Assembly (NCBI GenBank): GCA_003451595.1
Contig: DMDA01000130.1
Location: 41,974-49,007 of the forward strand
DNA: 7,034 nucleotides
Reading direction: 5' to 3'
From: Chloroflexota bacterium
Lineage (GTDB): Bacteria; Chloroflexota; Anaerolineae; Caldilineales; Caldilineaceae
The notes beneath the pieces are model-generated. The model ran no database searches and was not told the DNA's origin. It was given only the letters and a program-made list of their open reading frames with translations. This document shows, piece after piece, positions 1-6,204 of this stretch. Position 1 is the stretch's first letter; every line of letters starts with the position of its first letter. Both the position numbers and the translations under genes were made by a program.

Positions 1-36
1 TCGCGCAAGCGATATCTGGACGAGGCGGCGGAGTAA
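1..36 (+). CDS. 3' end of an upstream gene (partial)
   Basis: The first frame reads eleven codons (SRKRYLDEAAE) and then a TAA stop at 34-36. The mixed charged, helical-looking tail is compatible with a protein C-terminus. Too little is present to name a family. The call rests only on an open frame from the left edge and the gap that follows, so this could be chance. Confidence 0.4.
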   Translation, partial: SRKRYLDEAAE

Positions 37-47
37 GCACGCCGTCA

Positions 48-56
48 TGATAGAAT
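48..56 (+). promoter_or_regulatory. possible extended -10 promoter element
   Basis: TGATAGAAT fits the extended -10 pattern TGnTATAAT, with five of six -10 bases matching. No convincing -35 box lies 16-18 bases upstream. If used, transcription would start near 63 and cross the hairpin at 112-144 before reaching the truncated ATPase start at 203. This is a sequence match only. Confidence 0.2.
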
Positions 57-111
57 CGCCGAAGACGCGTGGAGCCTGATAGATAGCACAATCAAACATC
101 GTACATCCGAT

Positions 112-144
112 ATCTTCCCGGAAGCTCAGAGCTTCCGGGAGGAT
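112..144 (+). terminator. strong 15-bp hairpin, possible terminator of the upstream gene
   Basis: Bases 112-126 pair with 130-144 around a three-base CAG loop. All pairs are Watson-Crick except one T-G pair (115/141). The stem is GC-rich in its middle. It lies 76 bases after the stop at 36 and 59 bases before the next start, where an intrinsic terminator would sit. However, neither side has a proper T-tract (GGGCAAAGTC follows on the plus strand). It could instead be a transcript-stabilising hairpin, a protein-binding palindrome or one copy of a dispersed repeat. Confidence 0.45.
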
Positions 145-193
145 GGGCAAAGTCTATTTGTGTTGTCTATGAGATTTAGCGTTACGGAGATAC

Positions 194-197
194 GAGG
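194..197 (+). promoter_or_regulatory. Shine-Dalgarno site of the truncated ATPase frame
   Basis: GAGG with a five-base spacer precedes ATG 203. It supports 203 as the original ATPase start and shows that the translation signal of the broken gene survives. Confidence 0.55.
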
Positions 198-202
198 ATT
201 CG

Positions 203-334
203 ATGCTGACCAGTTTACGTGCACAGAACTTCAAATCGTGGGCGGACACCGGAGAGATTCGGCTCGCGCCCATTACCGGCTTTTTTGGCGCCAACAGTTC
301 AGGCAAGACCGCAATTCTGCAACTGCTGTTGTGA
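203..334 (+). pseudogene. truncated AAA ATPase (RecF/OLD-like, DUF3696-type), N-terminus only
   Basis: From ATG 203 the frame reads 43 residues and stops at TGA 332-334. It begins MLTSLRAQNFKSW and contains the Walker A motif GANSSGKT at residues 29-36, followed by AILQLLL and the stop. This is the classic start of the SMC/RecF-like ATPases annotated as AAA ATPase or DUF3696, which normally run several hundred residues and need a signature motif, Walker B and a switch His further on. All of those are absent. The start is credible: GAGG at 194-197 lies five bases upstream of the ATG. The stop overlaps the GTG of the next gene (GTGA 331-334), so the missing body was probably removed by an internal deletion rather than by a point nonsense mutation. 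No ATPase function is expected. The short peptide may still be translated and could couple translation into the PIN gene. Confidence 0.75.
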
Positions 335-819
335 ATACAAATGTCGCCGTCACTGCCAACGGCAAATCACTGCCCGCTGGCGTCTCCGCCGCCTGTGTTG
401 CTGCCTGCGCCCGTCGTCTACAGTCCATCCAAAAGCACGGCGTCGTTGTGCTCGACGATGGCTGGCGCATCCTGCGCGAATACACAGCGAATCTTGCTGA
501 AGCTGGTCAGCCGGGCGTGGGAGATGCCTGGCTCAAGTGGTTGCTGACCAATCTCGCCAACCCGGAGCGTTGCCAGCGAGTAGCGATCACGCCTGTTAAT
601 GCACCGCAGATGTTCGCCGAGTTTCCAGACGACCCAGCTCTGGCGCATTTTGACAAGAGTGATCGCAAATTTGTTGCGGTCAGCCGGGCGCATCCGGCGC
701 GTCCTGCCGTGGTGAACGCAACGGACAGTGATTGGCAGATACACCGCAGCGCACTGGCGCGTCACGGCGTCGCGGTTGAGTTCTTGTGTCCTGACTTCTT
801 GAATGGCGCCGAGGGCTAA
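331..819 (+). CDS. PIN-like domain protein, putative ribonuclease partner of the broken ATPase
   Basis: From GTG 331 this reads 162 residues. The opening VNTNVAVTANG is a hydrophobic strand of PIN type. It is followed by acidic positions VVLDDG (residues 38-44), GVGDAW, FDKSDRKFVAV and VNATDSDW, and it ends near EFLCPD. This order of acidic motifs is that of a PIN-fold Mg-dependent nuclease, which usually carries three or four carboxylates. The first position, commonly Asp (DTN), is Asn here (NTN). This may be a trait of this subfamily or may reduce activity. The frame is also open upstream to 160, but that stretch overlaps the ATPase frame and does not look like this protein, so GTG 331 is preferred. 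No Shine-Dalgarno site precedes it. The overlapping TGA of the truncated ATPase frame (GTGA) suggests translational coupling. The DUF488 gene follows six bases after the stop. I infer that the protein once worked with the upstream ATPase. Substrate and role are unknown. Confidence 0.7.
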   Translation: MNTNVAVTANGKSLPAGVSAACVAACARRLQSIQKHGVVVLDDGWRILREYTANLAEAGQPGVGDAWLKWLLTNLANPERCQRVAITPVNAPQMFAEFPDDPALAHFDKSDRKFVAVSRAHPARPAVVNATDSDWQIHRSALARHGVAVEFLCPDFLNGAEG

Positions 820-825
820 TCTGTC

Positions 826-1323
826 ATGAATAAAATCGTCACCATTGGCGTCTACGGCTTCAACGAAGAGAGCTTTTTCGCTGCCCTGCAGCGTGCGGGC
901 GTCGATACCCTGTGCGACATCCGCCGGCGGCGTGGGGTGCGCGGCAGCGAGTATGCCTTTGCCAACCGCGCCCGGCTCGAAGCGCGGCTGGCGACGCTTG
1001 GCATCCGCTACGTACATCGCCTCGACCTGGCGCCGAGCAACGAACTACGCCAGGGGCAATACGCCGCCGACGCCGCCGAGCACGTCAGCAAACGCCAGCG
1101 CGAGGCGCTCTCCCCTGCGTTTATCGAAGGCTATCAGCGCGAATGCCTGGCTGCGTTCGACAGCCATCAGTTCACAGCCAATCTGGGCGAAGCCGCGCGT
1201 ATCGTCGCCTTCCTGTGCGTGGAAACGGCGCCGGCAGCGTGTCATCGTTCTTTGATAGCCGCGCGGCTGGCGCTGGACTTGGGCTTGGACATAGAGCATC
1301 TGTTGCCAGGCGGCTATGCCTGA
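826..1323 (+). CDS. DUF488 family protein
   Basis: This 165-residue protein shows the recognised DUF488 pattern. There is an N-terminal strand TIGVYGF (6-12), the segment CDIRRRRG (30-37), the aromatic/basic stretch RYVHRLDLAP (61-70), and the C-terminal signature CVETAPAACHRSLIA (131-145) with the paired Cys131 and Cys139-His140-Arg141. DUF488 proteins are small, soluble and poorly characterised; the conserved C-terminal Cys/His site is the probable functional centre. The ATG lies six bases after the PIN stop, with GAGGG at 811-815 inside the end of the PIN gene, so the two genes are very likely co-transcribed. The length is usual for the family and the protein looks intact. Its role with the PIN protein is unknown. 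Confidence 0.85.
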   Translation: MNKIVTIGVYGFNEESFFAALQRAGVDTLCDIRRRRGVRGSEYAFANRARLEARLATLGIRYVHRLDLAPSNELRQGQYAADAAEHVSKRQREALSPAFIEGYQRECLAAFDSHQFTANLGEAARIVAFLCVETAPAACHRSLIAARLALDLGLDIEHLLPGGYA

Positions 1324-1348
1324 CCCGATGCAGCGTCCATGACTGCGG

Positions 1349-1376
1349 TGGGAGCACGCTGCATTCCGTGCTCCCA
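1349..1376 (+). terminator. hairpin after the DUF488 gene, probable terminator
   Basis: Bases 1349-1358 (TGGGAGCACG) pair perfectly with 1367-1376 around an eight-base loop, 25 bases after the DUF488 stop. The sequence after the stem (AATTGTACGAAACTT) is only mildly T-rich, so it is not a textbook intrinsic terminator. Its position between two plus-strand units still makes termination or transcript-end protection the best reading. Confidence 0.5.
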
Positions 1377-1392
1377 ATTGTACGAAACTTCA

Positions 1393-1421
1393 TTTACAGC
1401 CCCGCCGCCTTGATGTACACT
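1393..1421 (+). promoter_or_regulatory. candidate sigma-70-type promoter for the moxR-VWA operon
   Basis: TTTACA (1393-1398, five of six matches to TTGACA) and TACACT (1416-1421, four of six matches to TATAAT) are separated by exactly 17 bases. A start near 1428 would give a leader of about 50 bases before GTG 1480. It sits just after the hairpin that closes the previous unit, which is where a promoter is expected. This is a consensus match only. Confidence 0.4.
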
Positions 1422-1467
1422 GGCGTCCATCGCGACAGAGACCGTCCAATTGTGGACACCATGATCC

Positions 1468-1474
1468 AGAGGAG
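1468..1474 (+). promoter_or_regulatory. Shine-Dalgarno site deciding the moxR start
   Basis: AGAGGAG ends five bases before GTG 1480. An in-frame GTG at 1474 overlaps this site and therefore cannot use it, so 1480 is the likelier start. Confidence 0.65.
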
Positions 1475-1479
1475 TGCTT

Positions 1480-2445
1480 GTGAGCGACACACCGATTTTC
1501 TCCACCCCTACCCAGGTCAAAGACGCATTGAATGGTCAGCAATATATCGCCAGCGATGAGATCGCCACGACCGTCTTCCTGACCGCGCAACTGGGGAAAC
1601 CACTGCTTTGCGAAGGGCCGGCCGGCGTCGGCAAGACCGAACTTGCCAAGAGCATCGCTGGCGCCACCGGACGCGAGCTCATTCGCCTCCAATGCTACGA
1701 AGGCCTGGATGAGACTAAGGCGCTCTACGAATGGGAATACGCCAAGCAGCTTCTCTACACACAACTCTTGCGTGATAAACTGCAAGACACACTGGCCGGC
1801 GCCAACACGCTGGCGCAGGCTGCTGACCGCCTGGCGCAAGAGGAGGATGTCTTTTTCTCGATGCGCTTTTTGCTCCAACGCCCGCTGCTCAAAGCCATCC
1901 TCAATGACAGACCCACGGTGCTGCTCATCGACGAGATCGACCGCGCCGACGCCGAGTTCGAAGCCTTCCTGCTCGAAGTGCTCAGCGACTTTCAGGTGAC
2001 GGTGCCCGAATTGGGCACATTAGCCGCCGTGCATCGACCGCTGGTGCTGCTGACGAGCAACAACACGCGCGAACTCAGCGAGGCGCTCAAACGGCGTTGT
2101 CTGTACCTGTTCATCGGTTACCCATCGGTGGAACAGGAGATGGCGGTCGTCCACCTCAAGGTGCCAGAACTGGCGCCCAAGCTGGCGCAGCAGGCGGTCG
2201 AACTGGTGCATCGCTTGCGCAATCTCGACCTGCGCAAATCGCCCAGCATCTCCGAAACGTTGGATTGGGCCAAGTCACTGGTGGCGCTCAATGCCCGACA
2301 GCTTGACCGCGACGTGCTGGAGAACACCCTCAGCGTCCTGCTCAAACACGAAAGCGACCTGCAGAAAGTCAAGCGACGACTGGATGTAACGGAGAAAGGG
2401 CCGCGGTTGGAAGATGACGATCGGTCGTCGCGTTGGAGGAATTAA
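1480..2445 (+). CDS. MoxR-family AAA+ ATPase (CoxD/APE2220-like)
   Basis: This 321-residue AAA+ ATPase uses GTG 1480, set by the AGAGGAG five bases upstream. Walker A is GPAGVGKT (46-53). Walker B is VLLIDEID (147-154), followed by the MoxR-typical DRADAEFEAFLLEVLSDF segment. Sensor 1 is TSNN (192-195), with candidate arginine-finger residues RR at 205-206. A helical lid domain follows from about 210 to the end. The stretch between Walker A and B is long and helical (about 90 residues, including CYEGLDETKALYEWEYAKQ). MoxR ATPases act as cytoplasmic chaperones that mature or activate metalloenzymes and other complexes together with a VWA-domain partner. Here the partner gene begins two bases after the stop. 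No CO dehydrogenase, methanol dehydrogenase or other obvious client lies in the window, so the substrate cannot be named. The ATPase motifs are complete and the gene looks functional. Confidence 0.9.
   Translation: MSDTPIFSTPTQVKDALNGQQYIASDEIATTVFLTAQLGKPLLCEGPAGVGKTELAKSIAGATGRELIRLQCYEGLDETKALYEWEYAKQLLYTQLLRDKLQDTLAGANTLAQAADRLAQEEDVFFSMRFLLQRPLLKAILNDRPTVLLIDEIDRADAEFEAFLLEVLSDFQVTVPELGTLAAVHRPLVLLTSNNTRELSEALKRRCLYLFIGYPSVEQEMAVVHLKVPELAPKLAQQAVELVHRLRNLDLRKSPSISETLDWAKSLVALNARQLDRDVLENTLSVLLKHESDLQKVKRRLDVTEKGPRLEDDDRSSRWRN
2435..2439 (+). promoter_or_regulatory. Shine-Dalgarno site deciding the VWA gene start
   Basis: GGAGG lies inside the last moxR codons, eight bases before ATG 2448. 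It favours 2448 over the in-frame TTG at 2433, which lies upstream of this site. Confidence 0.7.
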
Positions 2446-2447
2446 CC

Positions 2448-3833
2448 ATGGACGAACGCATGATCCGCTTTATCTCCGCATTGCGCGCCGGAGGCGTGCG
2501 CATTAGCCTGGCGGAGAGCGCCGATGCTTTTCAAGCCGTCGATACGCTGGGCGTACAGGAGCGCGAGGCGTTCCGCCTCAGTCTGCGCGCCACCCTGGTC
2601 AAGGACGCTGCCAGCCTGCCGACCTTCGACGAACTCTTCCCGCTCTTCTTCGACAGCGCCGACCCGCAGCAGCCCATGTTCGACGCTACGCAAGAGATGT
2701 CGCCCGAAGAAGCGCAGATGCTGGCGCAAATGCTCAGGCAGTACGGCGAGCAACTGCGCAAGATGATGGAAAAGTTGTTGCGCGGGGATCAGCTTAGCCA
2801 GCAAGAGCTTGATCAACTGGCGCAAATGACCGGCCTCCACCGCGCCCAGGACATGCAGTATCGCGACTGGTACGCCCAACGTATGCTGCGTGCGCTGCGC
2901 TTCAAGGAAGTCCAGGAGGCGCTGCGTGAGATCATGGAACTGCTGGCGAAGATGGGGATGAGCAAGCAGCGCCTGGAGCAGATGCAGCAGTTGATCCAGG
3001 CCAATCAGAAGGCGCTGCAGGAGCAGGTCAATCGTTTCGCCGGTCAGAAGATTGCCGAGAATATGAGCGAGGCCGAGCCAGACGCCGCCAATCTCGATGA
3101 CCTGATGGATCGCCCCTTCCGCGCTCTCTCTGACCGCGAGATGGACATATTGCGCAAGGAGGTGCGCCGTCTCGCCAACCGGTTGCGCAGCCGCATCGCC
3201 CTACGTCAAAAACGCGCCAAGAGCGGCCAGCTCGACGCCAAGGCGACGATTCGCGCCAACCTCAAACATGCCGGCGTACCCATCGAGATCAAGCATCGCG
3301 ACCACCGGCTCAAGCCCAAGCTCGTCGTGATCTGCGATATCAGCACCTCGATGCGCTACTGTTCGGAGTTGATGCTCAGCCTGGTCTATGCGCTGCAAGA
3401 CCTGGTGACAAAGACGCATGCTTTCGCCTTTATCGATCACCTGGAGTTCATCTCGCCCGATTTTGCCGGCAAGGAGCCAAACGCCGCCATCGCCGCTGTG
3501 CTCGAACGCATGCCGCCCGGCTACTACAGCACCGACCTGGGCTACGCGTTGCGCCAGTTCACACGCCAATATCTGGACACCGTCGACCAGCGCACAACCT
3601 TCATCCTGGTTGGCGACGGGCGCAACAATTACAACGACCCGGCGCTCGACGCCTTCCAGCAACTGGCGCGACGCTCACGGCGCATGATCTGGATCAATCC
3701 AGAGCCGCCCATGTTATGGGGCAGCGGCGACAGCGACATGCTGCAATACGCGCCGCTCTGCAACCACGTGGTCATGGCGGCGACGCTGGGCGAACTGACC
3801 GAAGCAGTGGATCAGTTGCTGTCACAACCCTGA
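2448..3833 (+). CDS. VWA domain-containing CoxE-like protein
   Basis: This 461-residue protein starts at ATG 2448, with GGAGG eight bases upstream, two bases after the moxR stop. Residues 1 to about 75 (MDERMIRFISALRAGGVRIS...) match the N-terminal segment typical of CoxE-like VWA proteins. Residues about 85-205 are a long helical, Gln/Met/Leu-rich region likely to form coiled coils. A basic linker (LRSRIALRQKRAKSG) leads into a C-terminal VWA domain from about 290. The metal-ion-dependent adhesion site is complete: D297-I-S299-T-S301, T362 in YYSTDLG, and D390 in VGDGRNN. No signal peptide or membrane segment is visible, so it should be cytosolic. In known pairs the VWA protein serves as an adaptor or client-binding partner for the hexameric MoxR ATPase, as CoxE does with CoxD. 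The same pairing is strongly implied here by gene order and spacing, but the client is unknown. Confidence 0.9.
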   Translation: MDERMIRFISALRAGGVRISLAESADAFQAVDTLGVQEREAFRLSLRATLVKDAASLPTFDELFPLFFDSADPQQPMFDATQEMSPEEAQMLAQMLRQYGEQLRKMMEKLLRGDQLSQQELDQLAQMTGLHRAQDMQYRDWYAQRMLRALRFKEVQEALREIMELLAKMGMSKQRLEQMQQLIQANQKALQEQVNRFAGQKIAENMSEAEPDAANLDDLMDRPFRALSDREMDILRKEVRRLANRLRSRIALRQKRAKSGQLDAKATIRANLKHAGVPIEIKHRDHRLKPKLVVICDISTSMRYCSELMLSLVYALQDLVTKTHAFAFIDHLEFISPDFAGKEPNAAIAAVLERMPPGYYSTDLGYALRQFTRQYLDTVDQRTTFILVGDGRNNYNDPALDAFQQLARRSRRMIWINPEPPMLWGSGDSDMLQYAPLCNHVVMAATLGELTEAVDQLLSQP

Positions 3834-3973
3834 GGTGCGCATGCGGCCGCGCCTCCTCATCATGATGGGTAAAGAGCGCGCCAACTGACGCCCGACAACA
3901 ATCACGGCTTGCACATGTGGCAAGGTGAGCCTTGCGCGCAGCGCACACCTGCACCTATCGACGCCCTGCGGCA
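3834..3973. other. convergent intergenic gap
   Basis: The VWA gene and the response-regulator gene end facing each other across 140 bases. The only fold I can point to is a short six-pair hairpin (GCAAGG at 3920-3925 with CCTTGC at 3930-3935). There is no T-tract on either strand and no convincing small gene. Any terminator here is weak or factor-dependent. Confidence 0.4.
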
Positions 3974-4627
3974 CTATCCATCAGACCGACCGACTAACCC
4001 ATACCGCAGCGCCAGGATTGCGGCCTGCGTGCGGTCGGTCACGTCGAGTTTTGCAAGGATGGCGCTGACGTAATTCTGCACCGTGCCTTTGGAGAGATAA
4101 AGTCGCTCGGCGATCTCAGCGTTGCTCAACCCCGCTGCAATCAACTCGAGGATTTCGCGTTCGCGCACATTGAGATCGACATCAAGTCCACCTGCTGGCG
4201 CGTGGGTTGATTGGGCTACAAACCGGAAGAGTTTACCCGCCACCTTAGGATCGACGTGCGTGCCGCCCGCCGCCGTGTCGCGGATCGCGGCGATGAGCTG
4301 CTCGCGCGGCGCGTCCTTTAACAGATAGCCTGCTGCACCGGCGCGGATGGCGTCGAAGACCCACTCGTCATCATCATACGTGGTGAGCACCAGCACACGC
4401 GTCGCCGGGTGTTCCTGACAAATGCGCGCCGTCGCCTGAATGCCGTTCATCACCGGCATGCGCAAATCCATCAGCACAACGTCCGGGTGCTGCTGCGCCG
4501 CCTGTTCGACGGCGGCAAGACCATGTTCAGCCACGCCGACGACGTCGATGTCGCCTGCCTGGCGCAGGATGACGCGCAACCCCTCAGTCACAATCGCCTG
4601 GTCATCACACAACAGCACACGGATCAT
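3974..4627 (-). CDS. NarL/LuxR-family response regulator
   Basis: This 217-residue two-domain regulator has an N-terminal receiver with the acidic pair D8-D9, phospho-acceptor D54 in VVLMDLRMP, T82 or T83 in VLVLTTYDDD, and K104 in GYLLKDA. A GerE/LuxR-type helix-turn-helix spans about 152-205, including LNVREREILELIAAG and SNAEIAERLYLSKGTVQNYV. It is expected to be phosphorylated by the kinase encoded immediately upstream and then bind DNA as a dimer. Its ATG overlaps the kinase stop (ATGA, 4624-4627), so translation is coupled and the pair is cognate. The residues needed for phosphorylation and DNA binding are all present. The likeliest targets are its own operon and the divergent ABC transporter genes, by analogy with LiaR/DesR-like systems. 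That target assignment is inference from position. Confidence 0.95.
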   Translation of the reverse strand: MIRVLLCDDQAIVTEGLRVILRQAGDIDVVGVAEHGLAAVEQAAQQHPDVVLMDLRMPVMNGIQATARICQEHPATRVLVLTTYDDDEWVFDAIRAGAAGYLLKDAPREQLIAAIRDTAAGGTHVDPKVAGKLFRFVAQSTHAPAGGLDVDLNVREREILELIAAGLSNAEIAERLYLSKGTVQNYVSAILAKLDVTDRTQAAILALRYGLVGRSDG

Positions 4628-6102
4628 GGCAGCGTCAGCCTCACGGTTGTACCTGCGCCAGGAGCGCTGCGCACTACCAGTACACCGCCCATCATTTCGG
4701 CGCGCTCGCGCATGAGCTGCAACCCCATGTGGTCGCCATTGACGTTGTACACGTCAAAGCCTCGTCCGTTGTCCGTAACGGTGAGAGCGACCCCGTTGGT
4801 GTTGCTCAGCGTCACTGCGATCTGTGTTGCGCCAGCATGGCGCGCGACATTGGCAAGCGCCTCCTGTGCAATGCGATAGACGCCTTGCTCGATGGCTGGC
4901 GACAGTTTCAACACGCCTTCAGGCAATGTCACTGACGCAGCCATCCCGTTGCGCTGCGCGGTGGTGATGGCAAGGTTTTGCACTGCCAATGCCAGCCCCA
5001 GATCATCAAGAGGCGACGCGCGCAGTGCGTGCAGCGCGCGTCTGGTCTCCATTAGCCCAGAGCGGGTCTGCGCCAACGCCTTGCTCAAGATGATGTGCGC
5101 GCTTGGCGGATCGCTCTCCAGCGCACTGTCGACCGCTTCCAACTGCACAGCTACGGCGCTTAGAGAATGCGCCAATGTATCGTGCAACTCTCGCGCCATG
5201 CGGTTACGTTCACGGCTGATCGCCAGTTGTTCCTGCGCGGCTGCGTATTGCTGCAATTCCACGTTGGCGGTGCGCAACGCCTGTCGTTGGCTGCGCTGTG
5301 CAGCCATCATCCGGGTAATGATGTAGCCGACCAGCAGATAGATCACCACATGCGACAATACTTGCATCACCACCGGCGCGCGCGGCGTTCCCTCCAGCCA
5401 CAGCAACGGACTGACCGCCAGCGCCTCCAGCACACCGAGCAACAAGACGTAGCCCACGACTGCGCGCATGTGGTACTGCCAGCCCATCAATACGACGCCA
5501 AAGAGCAACATGACAAAGAGCGACCAGGTGTTCTCCTGACCGAAAAACACAATCGAGGGGGAGTTCGGCCCGGTGAACGCGCTGACAAATCCCAACGTCC
5601 ACTGCGTGAATACTGCGTGACTGACCGCTGCCGCCACCGCCAAATAGATCAGAAATGGCGGCAGATACCATCGCCCTAACCGTTCCGGCAAACGCGGCCA
5701 AAAAGCATAGAGCATCGCGATGACGCCAAACAACAGCGTCCGCAAGCCGACCGGCAACCAGAGACTGCTGTTGCTGAGCGCAATGCGCCGCACCACATCG
5801 ACTGTCCCGCGCACTGGCTCCTGTGGCAGAGGGGCAATCAACGGAACAAAAGGCAACATGGCAAGGCTGGTCAATAAGAGGAGCGCCTGGATGCCAACCA
5901 GCACGCGCAAGACGGGCAGCAACCCTGGCTCCAACGCAGCGGTGACCGTTGGCAGCTCTGGGCGCGCCAGCATCTCTGGATCAGGTGAAGAGGAAAGCGC
6001 CGGTTGCATGGCTCCAGTATAGCATGTCGATGTGCGGTTGCCACTGACCCGGCGCACCCAGTCAACGTGAAACGACTCATACACATGCGTGAGTCCGTTC
6101 AT
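4624..6102 (-). CDS. HisKA_3-type membrane sensor histidine kinase (NarX/DesK/LiaS-like)
   Basis: This 492-residue kinase has about six hydrophobic segments (roughly 61-82, 113-134, 146-166, 192-208, 214-234, 243-264). They are joined by short loops, with basic residues on the predicted inner side (RLPERLGR, HMR). There is no large extracellular domain. A short coiled linker (about 268-295) leads to the HisKA_3 dimerisation motif RELHDTLAH with phospho-acceptor H307. The HATPase domain follows: N-box QEALANVARHAGA (N418), G1 box DNGRGFD (444-450), G2-like GLQLMRERAEMMGG (460-473) and a final GAGTTVRL. The stimulus is probably sensed in or near the membrane. The start at 6102 has GGGAGG four bases upstream. 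A second candidate is ATG 6009, which would drop 31 residues of non-membrane sequence and keep every domain. The stop overlaps the start of the response-regulator gene, and the gene is divergent from an ABC exporter. Confidence 0.92.
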   Translation of the reverse strand: MNGLTHVYESFHVDWVRRVSGNRTSTCYTGAMQPALSSSPDPEMLARPELPTVTAALEPGLLPVLRVLVGIQALLLLTSLAMLPFVPLIAPLPQEPVRGTVDVVRRIALSNSSLWLPVGLRTLLFGVIAMLYAFWPRLPERLGRWYLPPFLIYLAVAAAVSHAVFTQWTLGFVSAFTGPNSPSIVFFGQENTWSLFVMLLFGVVLMGWQYHMRAVVGYVLLLGVLEALAVSPLLWLEGTPRAPVVMQVLSHVVIYLLVGYIITRMMAAQRSQRQALRTANVELQQYAAAQEQLAISRERNRMARELHDTLAHSLSAVAVQLEAVDSALESDPPSAHIILSKALAQTRSGLMETRRALHALRASPLDDLGLALAVQNLAITTAQRNGMAASVTLPEGVLKLSPAIEQGVYRIAQEALANVARHAGATQIAVTLSNTNGVALTVTDNGRGFDVYNVNGDHMGLQLMRERAEMMGGVLVVRSAPGAGTTVRLTLP

Positions 6103-6204
6103 GCTGCCTCCCTGTTGCGCACACTACACTCCGCCCCTTGTGTCTCGCTATGCTGAAGCGGCGGCGCCATACTGTGCAGCAGGCAGAAACATAATGAGGA
6201 AGAT
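6103..6204. promoter_or_regulatory. divergent control region between kinase and ABC transporter genes
   Basis: These 102 bases separate two diverging genes and must hold the signals for both unless transcription starts inside one of them. TATGCT (6149-6154) is a weak plus-strand -10 candidate without a good -35. No obvious inverted repeat for a regulator was seen. TGAGGA at 6195-6200 is the ribosome site for ATG 6205. Confidence 0.4.
6107..6112 (-). promoter_or_regulatory. Shine-Dalgarno site for the kinase start at 6102
   Basis: On the minus strand GGGAGG ends four bases before ATG 6102. It is the better ribosome site of the two candidate starts; ATG 6009 has GGAG only two bases away. Confidence 0.5.

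Noticed and set aside
160..330. A longer PIN protein starting at TTG 160 (57 extra residues)
   Set aside because: The extra part covers the ATPase N-terminus in another frame, has low-complexity Arg-rich sequence, and shows no PIN similarity. GTG 331 begins exactly at the PIN strand.
418..1017. A 199-residue minus-strand open frame across the PIN and DUF488 genes
   Set aside because: It lies antisense to two recognisable proteins and shows no domain motif; GC-rich coding DNA commonly opens such frames.
1390..1878. A 162-residue minus-strand open frame over the moxR start
   Set aside because: It is antisense to the Walker A region of a clear AAA+ ATPase and has no recognisable features.
3201..3662. 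A 153-residue minus-strand open frame inside the VWA gene
   Set aside because: It mirrors the conserved VWA domain codons and has no independent support.
1480..3833. Reading the MoxR-VWA pair as a new defence system
   Set aside because: Both proteins match the widespread CoxD/CoxE-like chaperone pair, and no effector gene is attached.
3920..3935. A short hairpin as a bidirectional terminator between the convergent genes
   Set aside because: Only six pairs and no T-tract on either side; too weak to call on its own.
5210..5701. A 163-residue minus-strand open frame within the kinase membrane region
   Set aside because: It is on the same strand in a shifted frame within the kinase gene. Its Gly/Ala/Arg-rich composition is typical of a shadow frame.
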